Source of the DNA: DATDRQ01 sp035291645
GTDB taxonomy: Bacteria; Chloroflexota; Anaerolineae; Anaerolineales; UBA4823
Direction: 5' to 3'
NCBI GenBank assembly: GCA_035291645.1
Contig: DATDRQ010000253.1
Location: 1 to 9,682 of the forward strand
Length of the DNA: 9,682 bases
Made by a program: the position numbers and the translations under genes. The notes beneath the pieces were generated by a model. That model worked only from the letters and a program-made list of their open reading frames with translations. It made no database searches and was not told the origin of the DNA. Below are positions 1 through 5,551 of this stretch, piece by piece (position 1 is the first letter of the stretch; every line of letters starts with the position of its first letter).

Positions 1-486
1 GCCTTGAACAGCCTGCTCTGGCAGCTCGGCATCATCGATGCCTATAAATATTGGCTGAGCACACCGGTTAGCGCCATGCACGTGGTCATTCTGGCGGACG
101 TCTGGAAAGTCACCCCGCTGGTGATCCTGTTGACCCTGGCAGCCCTGCAGACCATCCCCAAGGAATTATATGAAGCAGGTATGATCGACGGCGCCGGGCG
201 CTGGGGTTCCTTCTGGCGTATCACTTTACCGTTATTGACCCCGACCATCCTGGTCACCCTGGTGATTCGAACGATGGATGCTTTCAAGGTCTTCGATATT
301 ATTTTTATCATGACCTCCGGCGGTCCATCTGATGGCACCAAGGTCATCTCCTACCTGACCTACCAGGAAGCATTTACTTTCTTGAATTTCGGCCGGGGCT
401 CCGCCCTGGCTTACCTGATGACCCTATTTATCGCGATAATGGCATTCGTTTATATAAGAACCTTGCACCGAGAGATCGAGTATTAA
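1..486 (+). CDS. Sugar ABC transporter permease, MalF/UgpA type (3' part)
   Basis: This is the C-terminal part of an inner-membrane permease of a carbohydrate ABC importer; the 5' end lies outside the window. The frame is open from base 1, and the TTG at 4 is read as an internal Leu codon, not a start. Numbering from that Leu as residue 1, the binding-protein-dependent-transport signature (EAA loop, the contact site for the ATPase) sits at about residues 56-80, with the hallmark pattern EAG-MIDGAG...ITLPLLTP. Hydrophobic segments flank it at about 25-50, 78-100 and 135-155. The 'DIIFIMTSGGP' stretch after the loop is typical of MalF/UgpA-type subunits. It is followed 13 nt later by a second permease, the usual heterodimer arrangement. 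The substrate cannot be read from the permease; sugar is inferred from family and neighbours. Confidence 0.93.
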   Translation, partial: ALNSLLWQLGIIDAYKYWLSTPVSAMHVVILADVWKVTPLVILLTLAALQTIPKELYEAGMIDGAGRWGSFWRITLPLLTPTILVTLVIRTMDAFKVFDIIFIMTSGGPSDGTKVISYLTYQEAFTFLNFGRGSALAYLMTLFIAIMAFVYIRTLHREIEY

Positions 487-499
487 TCGAGGTTTCGAT

Positions 500-1351
500 A
501 TGCAGCGAAGACATCTATTGGATAATGTGCTGACCTATATTGGAGCGGCCCTGGTCATATTTATTGTCATCGCACCCCTGCTTTGGTTATTCATCTCTAG
601 CATTTCAACTCTAAAAGAACTGCTTAATACCCCGGTCCACTGGATCCCGCAAGAGCCGACTTTTGAGCGCTACAGGCAGATCCTGTATGCCACCGGGACC
701 GATTCGGCGGCGGTTTTCCGCCGGTCGATGCTCAACAGCCTGATCGTGGCCTCCTCGGTCACGGTCATCTGCGTGGGCTTTGGCAGCCTGGCGGCTTACT
801 CCTTTGCCCGCCTGAATTTCGCTGGTCAGGGCAAGCTGATGTACCTGATGCTTTTCTCCTACATGCTGCCGCCGATCATGATCATGGTCCCCCTTTACAC
901 CATCATGCGGGACTTTCAGTTGATGGATACCCTGCGTGGCCTGATCATCGTTTATTCCGCCCTGATCATGCCGTTCGCCGTGTGGATCATGCGCGGCTAT
1001 TTCCTGACCATCCCCGGTGAATTGGAGGACGCCGCCCGCATCGATGGGTGTACCCGCCTGGGGGCGCTGTTCCGGGTGGTCATGCCGTTATCTGCCCCCG
1101 GGTTGGTGGCTACCTCGCTGTTCTGCTTCCTGGCCTCCTGGGAGGAGTTCCTGCTGGCGCTGGTGTTCACCTCCAGCCCGGCCTCCAAGACCATCCCGGT
1201 CGCCATCTCGGAATTTGTCGGGCGGCACGCCATCGACTATGGGATGATGGCTACCGGCGGGGTAATTGCGGCGATCCCACCCATCTTGATCGCCCTGCTG
1301 TTCCAGCGCTACCTGATCAGCGGCTTAACCTCCGGGGCTGTGAAAGGTTGA
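500..1351 (+). CDS. Sugar ABC transporter permease, MalG/UgpE type
   Basis: Second membrane subunit of the same carbohydrate importer. At 283 residues it is the normal length for MalG/UgpE-type permeases. About six hydrophobic segments are visible (roughly residues 11-33, 78-105, 114-133, 146-166, 200-222, 252-272). The EAA loop is at about 175-200, with the pattern ELEDAARIDG...RVVMPLSAP, and the C-terminus ends in the typical G-L-T-x-G-A-V-K-G. The ATG at 500 is chosen because a CGAGG ribosome-binding site lies at 488-492 and the previous stop is only 13 nt upstream, so the pair is almost certainly co-transcribed. The ATPase (MsmX/UgpC type) and solute-binding protein are not in the window; the binding protein would be expected upstream of base 1. 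Confidence 0.95.
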   Translation: MQRRHLLDNVLTYIGAALVIFIVIAPLLWLFISSISTLKELLNTPVHWIPQEPTFERYRQILYATGTDSAAVFRRSMLNSLIVASSVTVICVGFGSLAAYSFARLNFAGQGKLMYLMLFSYMLPPIMIMVPLYTIMRDFQLMDTLRGLIIVYSALIMPFAVWIMRGYFLTIPGELEDAARIDGCTRLGALFRVVMPLSAPGLVATSLFCFLASWEEFLLALVFTSSPASKTIPVAISEFVGRHAIDYGMMATGGVIAAIPPILIALLFQRYLISGLTSGAVKG

Positions 1352-1440
1352 CGCTTGTAGCGGCCCGCCTCTAGCGGCCCAACCCGAAAATCGAAATCAT
1401 CATCGAAAATATCGTCTACATTGAGGAGGGAGGAAAAACC
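1352..1440 (+). promoter_or_regulatory. Leader with strong Shine-Dalgarno before first NagB-like gene
   Basis: This 89-bp gap separates the permease pair from the sugar-phosphate genes. It ends in a very strong ribosome-binding site, AGGAGGGAGGA at 1424-1434, seven bases before the ATG at 1441. It also holds a 9-bp direct repeat TAGCGGCCC (1358-1366 and 1372-1380) and an AT-rich stretch with repeated ATCGAAA. No terminator hairpin with a T-run is visible, so read-through from the transporter genes is likely. The strong site may raise translation of the enzymes relative to the permeases. No clear -35/-10 promoter was identified. Confidence 0.5.
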
Positions 1441-2358
1441 ATGGCCTTCGACTACGAGTTAGCCCGCTTCATCCCTTTCCGCGACCTGGATGAGTGCGAG
1501 CGGGTCCGCAAAATCCGTAAACCGGAGATCGCCCGCCATTCCAATCCGGAGTTCAAAATCCGGGTGATCGAGGCCCCGGGAGAGTTTTACGCTGCATTCG
1601 CTGCCGACATCGTCTCTCGGGTCCAATGCGCGTTAGAGGAAGGCAGGCAATTCGTCGGTATTTTCCCGGTCGGCCCGATGCCGCAGTACCCGATCGCAGC
1701 CGAGATGATCAACCGGCTGCGCATCCCAATGCACCATGTGCACACCTTCAACATGGATGAATATGCCGACCAGGATGGAAATACCGCCCCTGCAGACTGG
1801 GCCGGTTCCTTCCAGAAAGCCATGCTGGAGCAGTTCTTCCTGCGCATCGACCCCGGTCTAAGGCCGCCCCTCGAACAGATCCATTTTCCCGACACCCTGA
1901 ACATAGGTGATTATGGCGAAATGATCTCCGACCTGGGCGGCGCGGATGTGTGCTACGGCGGGATCGGCTGGTGTGGGCATATCGCCTTCTGGGAAGCGGA
2001 CCTGGGGCTCGAGTTCGGTGACGACCTGGTAGCCTACAAGCAGGCTGGCCCGCGCATCGTCGAGCTGACGCCGATGACCATCATGCAGAACGCCCTGCAC
2101 TCCTTCGGCGGGGACTGGTCCTGGGTGCCCCCTAAGGCGGCGACCATCGGCCCGGCGCAGATCGTCGGCGCCAAGTATCGCAGCTTCTGGCTGGATGGTT
2201 ACCTGGGCGGCGGGGTCAGCTGGCAGCGCTTCATCGCCCGGCTGTGCGCCCACGGGCGGGTAAACACCCTGGTGCCCGGCTCGCTGCTACAGACCGCGCC
2301 CGGCACCTATACCATCATCGGTCCGGTCGCGGACGACGTCGAGATCCGTATGGCCTGA
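1441..2358 (+). CDS. Divergent NagB-family sugar-phosphate isomerase/deaminase-like protein (paralog 1)
   Basis: Member of the glucosamine-6-phosphate deaminase/6-phosphogluconolactonase fold, predicted cytoplasmic. At 305 residues it is longer than E. coli NagB (266). Seen: a phosphate-loop region F-P-V-G-P-M-P at about 75-81 where NagB has P-T-G-G-T-P; TFNMDEY at 102-108 containing the general-base Asp (D106, equivalent to D72); and GGIGWCGHIAFWEAD at 173-187 with H180 and E185 matching H143 and E148. By my alignment the NagB Asp141 position is Cys178, the Arg172 position is Ile214, and the C-terminal lysine (K208 of NagB) has no clear counterpart. This makes ordinary GlcN6P deamination doubtful; isomerisation or deamination of another sugar phosphate, or an accessory role with the next gene, is possible. 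A strong ribosome-binding site precedes it and paralog 2 follows after 12 nt. Confidence 0.85.
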   Translation: MAFDYELARFIPFRDLDECERVRKIRKPEIARHSNPEFKIRVIEAPGEFYAAFAADIVSRVQCALEEGRQFVGIFPVGPMPQYPIAAEMINRLRIPMHHVHTFNMDEYADQDGNTAPADWAGSFQKAMLEQFFLRIDPGLRPPLEQIHFPDTLNIGDYGEMISDLGGADVCYGGIGWCGHIAFWEADLGLEFGDDLVAYKQAGPRIVELTPMTIMQNALHSFGGDWSWVPPKAATIGPAQIVGAKYRSFWLDGYLGGGVSWQRFIARLCAHGRVNTLVPGSLLQTAPGTYTIIGPVADDVEIRMA

Positions 2359-2370
2359 CAGGAGTAAAGG

Positions 2371-3240
2371 ATGCCTTCTTTCATCAACCATCAAGAGCTG
2401 TTCGAGTGGTGCCGGATCCCTCCAGATGACCTGGAGAACCACCCGCAGGCGCGCTTCAAATTGAAAATCGTTCCGACCAAGGACGACGTCTACCGCTGGG
2501 CGGCCCAGGAAATGCTCGCCGAGGTCAGGCAGAACAACGCTGCCGGTCGCCCGACGCGCTGGATCCTGCCCTGCGGCCCGAAGGGCCAGTACCCCTACTT
2601 CATCCAGTGGGTGAACGAGCAGCGCCTCAGCCTCAAGAACGTGCACATCTTCCACATGGACGACAGCCTGGACTGGCAGGCGCGCCCCCTGCCGCTTTAC
2701 CACCCCTTCAGCTACGAGGGCTGGATGCGCCGCAACTTCTACGACCCGATCGAACCCGCGCTTAACGTACCGGAGAACCAGCGGCGCTTCCCGGACGTTT
2801 ATGACCTGGACGGGCTTAGCCGGGGGATCGCCGCGCTGGGAGGAATAGACACCGTGTTCGGGGGGGTCGGCTATCGCGGCCACATCGCCTTCAACGAAGC
2901 GCCCCGCTCGCCCTGGTACACCGTCACCAACGAAGAGTTCGCCAGCTGCCAGACGCGCATCCTGCACCTGAACGAGGACACGCTCATCGCCCTTAGCCAG
3001 CGGGCCGCCGGAGGCTGCTCTCACGCCGTCCCACCCATGGCGATCACGATCGGGATGAAGGACCTGCTCGCCGCTCGCAAGGTGCGCCTGCTCTCCGAGA
3101 CCGGCGCCTGGAAGCAGACCGTCGTGCGCGTCCTGCTGTTCAGCCAGCCGACGGTCGAATACCCGGTGACTTTGCTGCAGGGCCATCCGGACGCCATCCT
3201 GGTGGTCGACCGGGACACGGCTGCCTCCCCAACGGTCTAA
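2371..3240 (+). CDS. Divergent NagB-family sugar-phosphate isomerase/deaminase-like protein (paralog 2)
   Basis: Second NagB-fold protein, 289 residues, clearly related to its upstream neighbour but diverged from it. It has L-P-C-G-P-K-G at about 66-72, VHIFHMDDS at 91-99 (D97 at the D72 position) and GGVGYRGHIAFNEAP at 164-178 with H171 and E176 at the H143/E148 positions. The NagB Asp141 position is Arg169, and the Arg172 position appears to be Leu205. Unlike paralog 1 it keeps a lysine in the C-terminal G-A-W-K-Q segment (K248), plausibly equivalent to NagB Lys208. The ATG at 2371 follows an AGGAG site at 2360-2364 and the preceding stop by 12 nt, so the two are surely co-translated. The pair may form a hetero-oligomer with divided active-site duties; this is inference. 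An ordinary NagB assignment is not safe. Confidence 0.85.
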   Translation: MPSFINHQELFEWCRIPPDDLENHPQARFKLKIVPTKDDVYRWAAQEMLAEVRQNNAAGRPTRWILPCGPKGQYPYFIQWVNEQRLSLKNVHIFHMDDSLDWQARPLPLYHPFSYEGWMRRNFYDPIEPALNVPENQRRFPDVYDLDGLSRGIAALGGIDTVFGGVGYRGHIAFNEAPRSPWYTVTNEEFASCQTRILHLNEDTLIALSQRAAGGCSHAVPPMAITIGMKDLLAARKVRLLSETGAWKQTVVRVLLFSQPTVEYPVTLLQGHPDAILVVDRDTAASPTV

Positions 3241-3258
3241 TTCGCTATTCTTTCGATC

Positions 3259-4221
3259 ATGGCAGCCCCGAATAGCCAGATCGTCGTCGTCGGTAGCCAC
3301 GCCCCGGGACTTTTCCTGCGGGTTAAACGCCCGCCGGTTGCCGGCGAGACCGTGATCGGCTGGGACTACCAGGCGCCGGTCGACGGCGGCAAGGGCTCCA
3401 ACCAGGCTATCGCCGCCGCCAGGCTGGGCGGGTCGGTCAGTTTCGTCGGCTGCCTGGGGAATGACCGCATCGGTGAGCAGGGGGCGCGTTGGATGGCGGA
3501 GGCGGGCGTCGATCTAACCTACCTGAAAAGGACCTCGACTGCCACCGGTCTGGGCTTCATCATGCTGGACGACAACGGCGTCCCGGCGATGGTCTCCAGT
3601 CTGGGCGCCAACGCCGAGCTGGATGTGGCTGTGGTAGAAGCCGCGCTGGCTGGCCTTCCAGCCGGGCGCGTCCTGCTGACTCAGTTCGAGATCCTGCCCG
3701 CAGTAGCTTTGCACGCGGCCAGGGTTGCCAGGCGACTGGGGATGATTTCCATCGTGAATCCCGCTCCGGCCCCCGAGACTCCCATAACGGGACTGGACTG
3801 CGCCGGCATCCTGGCGCCCAACGAGAGCGAAGCCAGGCTGCTGCTCGACCTGCCTACCGGCCATGAATTCGACCCGGCCTGGCTGGCGTCCAGGTTGCGG
3901 GCGGAGACCGGCGCACAGGTGGTGCTGGTCACGCTGGGCGAGCGAGGGATCGTAGGCCGCGATGGCGAAGGCGGTTGGACGGTTACGCCTCCCCCGACGC
4001 AGGCGGTGGATACCAGCGGGGCGGGAGACGTGTTCTGCGCTGCGCTGGCTGTGGCGCTGGTGGAGGGAAAATCCATCCGGGAGGCTTCTGTCTGGGCCTG
4101 TATCGTGGCGACTCTCTCGGTGACGCGACCGGGCACCATCCCGGCTTACCCCACCCGGGCGGAGGCGGACGCGTTCACCCGCTCCAACCTCGCCTCCTGG
4201 TTACCGGAGTCGACGTCTTAG
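3259..4221 (+). CDS. PfkB-family carbohydrate kinase, ribokinase-like
   Basis: Cytoplasmic ATP-dependent sugar kinase, 320 residues, normal length for the ribokinase family. Motifs in order: IVVVGS at 8-13; GGKGSNQA at 43-50 (PfkB signature 1); GNDRIGE at 67-73; NPAP at 167-170; APNESEA at 186-192; VTLGERG at 224-230; DTSGAGDVF at 251-259 (signature 2, anion hole, catalytic base D257). The usual N-terminal G-S-I-N-x-D sugar-binding motif is replaced by G-S-H-A-P-G, so the Asp that holds ribose hydroxyls in E. coli RbsK is missing and the substrate is probably not ribose. The start is 18 nt after the previous stop and has no recognisable ribosome-binding site, suggesting translation by reinitiation or low expression. 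It presumably phosphorylates the imported sugar or an intermediate passed to the NagB-like proteins. Confidence 0.9.
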   Translation: MAAPNSQIVVVGSHAPGLFLRVKRPPVAGETVIGWDYQAPVDGGKGSNQAIAAARLGGSVSFVGCLGNDRIGEQGARWMAEAGVDLTYLKRTSTATGLGFIMLDDNGVPAMVSSLGANAELDVAVVEAALAGLPAGRVLLTQFEILPAVALHAARVARRLGMISIVNPAPAPETPITGLDCAGILAPNESEARLLLDLPTGHEFDPAWLASRLRAETGAQVVLVTLGERGIVGRDGEGGWTVTPPPTQAVDTSGAGDVFCAALAVALVEGKSIREASVWACIVATLSVTRPGTIPAYPTRAEADAFTRSNLASWLPESTS

Positions 4222-4407
4222 CGCTATGTCCCTAAGATTTCGCCATATTATTGTCGGTATCCAACTTGCCGGGTGTTGAAACACCTTGGGCTGAATAGAC
4301 CGGGATTTGAATCCCGGGCGGAGCTGGGGGGTGGTCCTTCGAACCTTGGTCTCACTGGGCTTTAGCGGGTGAACCGGGTGAATCCTCAAGTCGGGTGAGG
4401 AATACGG
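4222..4407 (+). promoter_or_regulatory. Intergenic region with two palindromes and iterated CGGGTGA
   Basis: A 186-bp gap between the kinase and the URO-D-family gene. Two perfect inverted repeats with 2-nt centres lie close together: GGTGTT-GA-AACACC at 4272-4285 and CCGGGATT-TG-AATCCCGG at 4300-4317. Neither is followed by a T-run, so they look more like operator sites or a structured leader than terminators. Closer to the gene, CGGGTGA occurs at 4366, 4375 and 4392, with a fourth copy just inside the coding region at 4423. The ribosome-binding site is GAGGA at 4397-4401, 6 nt before the ATG. I could not assign convincing -35/-10 boxes. Confidence 0.45.
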
Positions 4408-5412
4408 ATGAATTCTTACGAACGGGTGATGAACCGGTTGCAGGGTGAGCCGGTCGACCGGACCCCCAACTTCGACATCGTCATGGGGTTTGGCATGCGC
4501 TACCTGGGTAAACCGCTGCGCGGCTATTTCCTGGACCACCGAACGCTGTGTGAAGCACACCTGGCGGTGGCGCAGGCGTTCGAGATCGACGTGGTCTCGA
4601 TCATTGCCGACTCTTACCGTGAGAGCTCCGATCTGGGAGCGGACGTGGAGTATCCCGAGGACGATCTGCCCCGACCGATCAGGCCTCTCTTCAGCGAGCT
4701 GCAAGACTTCGCCGACTACCGGCTGCCAGATCCGTTGATCGGTCGGCGCATGGGCGATGCAGTCGAAGGCTGCCGGTTGTTCCGCCAGCAAGTGGGGGGT
4801 GAGATCCCGGTCATGGGCTGGGTAGAAGGAGCGTTGGCGCAGGCCAATATTCTGGTGGGCGACCAGCCGCTATTGTACAGTCTGTACGACCGGCCAGCCT
4901 GGGTCCACGACTTGCTGGAGTTATGCACTCAAGTTGAGATCGCCTTCGCCCGCGCCCAAATCGAAGCCGGGGCGGACATCATCGGCCTGGGGGACGCCAT
5001 CGCCTCGCTGGTCTCCCCACAGATGTACCGGGAGTTTGCCCTGCCTTACGAGCAGCGGATTTTTCAGGCGATCCATGCTGCCGGGGCGATTGGGCGCCTG
5101 CATATCTGCGGCAATACGGCCCGCATCCTGGTGGACATGCTGGAGAGCGGGGCAGACATGATCGACATCGATTGGATGGTCGATATCCAGAAGGCCGCGC
5201 AGATCTTCGGGGAGCGGGTGGCGCTGTGCGGCAACTTTGACCCGGTGGCGGTCATGCTCCAGGGTACTCCCGGGCAGGTAGCGGCGGCGGTGCGCTTCTG
5301 TTTAGAGCACGGCGGGCGCCGCTACATCAGCGCAGCCGGCTGCGAGATCCCCGAAGGCACGCCGCACTCGAACTTGTTAACTCAGGCGCGTGTGCTGGGG
5401 GGATTCGAGTAG
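4408..5412 (+). CDS. Uroporphyrinogen decarboxylase-superfamily protein, MtaA/MtbA-like zinc site
   Basis: TIM-barrel protein of the URO-D superfamily, 334 residues, of the branch that includes the methylcobamide:CoM methyltransferases MtaA and MtbA, not heme-pathway HemE. The N-terminus (residues 1-20, S-Y-E-R-V ... G-E-P-V-D-R-T-P) is typical of that branch. The zinc-ligand pattern is intact: H232-x-C234 in LHICGN and C312 in AAGCEIP, matching the His-x-Cys...Cys site used to activate a thiol acceptor. GADIIGLGDAIASLVSP at 188-204 and the following YREFALPY are also characteristic. Its start is supported by GAGGA at 4397-4401. It lies at the end of a sugar operon, with no corrinoid protein or MtaB/MtbB-type partner visible. 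Methyl transfer is known for relatives; here the substrate is unknown. Members of this family are common near sugar transporters and most are uncharacterised. Confidence 0.88.
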   Translation: MNSYERVMNRLQGEPVDRTPNFDIVMGFGMRYLGKPLRGYFLDHRTLCEAHLAVAQAFEIDVVSIIADSYRESSDLGADVEYPEDDLPRPIRPLFSELQDFADYRLPDPLIGRRMGDAVEGCRLFRQQVGGEIPVMGWVEGALAQANILVGDQPLLYSLYDRPAWVHDLLELCTQVEIAFARAQIEAGADIIGLGDAIASLVSPQMYREFALPYEQRIFQAIHAAGAIGRLHICGNTARILVDMLESGADMIDIDWMVDIQKAAQIFGERVALCGNFDPVAVMLQGTPGQVAAAVRFCLEHGGRRYISAAGCEIPEGTPHSNLLTQARVLGGFE

Positions 5413-5437
5413 TTCTATCCTCCCCAGTTCTGTTTTC
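5395..5437 (+). terminator. Probable Rho-independent terminator overlapping the URO-D-family stop codon
   Basis: CTGGGGGGAT (5395-5404) pairs with ATCCTCCCCAG (5417-5427) to give ten base pairs with one bulged T, around a 12-nt loop containing the TAG stop at 5410-5412. It is followed by TTCTGTTTTC (5428-5437). The stem is GC-rich and stable; the T-tract is interrupted, so efficiency is uncertain. Its position at the end of the plus-strand block suits a terminator. Confidence 0.55.
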
Positions 5438-5447
5438 CCGTTCACGC

Positions 5448-5479
5448 AGGATCTGCCCGGAATCCTTTTCTGCTTTTTT
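5448..5479 (+). terminator. Possible second, weaker terminator
   Basis: AGGATC (5448-5453) pairs with GAATCCT (5460-5466), with a bulged A, around a 6-nt loop, and is followed by TTTTCTGCTTTTTT up to 5479. The stem is short but the T-run is better than that of the upstream hairpin. It may act as a backup that stops plus-strand transcription from entering the convergent gene. Confidence 0.33.
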
Positions 5480-5551
5480 AATTCGACAGTCTCCGCATCC
5501 GTACTTGCATGCAAGCCTGCTGCCAGCTTGGTCTGGAAACCGTGCCCATCC

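Noticed and set aside
1441..2358. Straight annotation as nagB, glucosamine-6-phosphate deaminase
   Set aside because: The fold and several motifs agree, but two key catalytic or phosphate-binding residues appear replaced, so the specific symbol is not justified.
2287..3300. A 337-residue open frame on the minus strand opposite the second NagB-like gene
   Set aside because: It is antisense to a clearly conserved protein, its translation is low-complexity and rich in Arg, Val and Asp as expected from reversed GC-rich codons, and it has no recognisable domain or ribosome-binding site.
4300..4317. Possible tRNA T-arm on the minus strand (CCGGGATTCAAATCCCGG)
   Set aside because: The TTCAAAT-like loop is suggestive, but the closing base pair is wrong for a T-arm and no anticodon arm, D-arm or acceptor stem could be built around it.
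4201..4791. A 196-residue minus-strand frame across the kinase/URO-D junction
   Set aside because: Most of it is the complement of the conserved N-terminus of the URO-D-family protein and it shows no family motifs.
4408..5412. Annotation as hemE, uroporphyrinogen decarboxylase
   Set aside because: The zinc-ligand pattern His-x-Cys...Cys marks the methyltransferase-like branch, and no other heme genes are nearby.
5504..5515. 12-bp palindrome CTTGCATGCAAG in the convergent gap, considered as a terminator for the minus-strand gene
   Set aside because: It has no loop and no T-run follows on the minus strand; the adjacent run is A-rich in that direction. It may be a chance palindrome.
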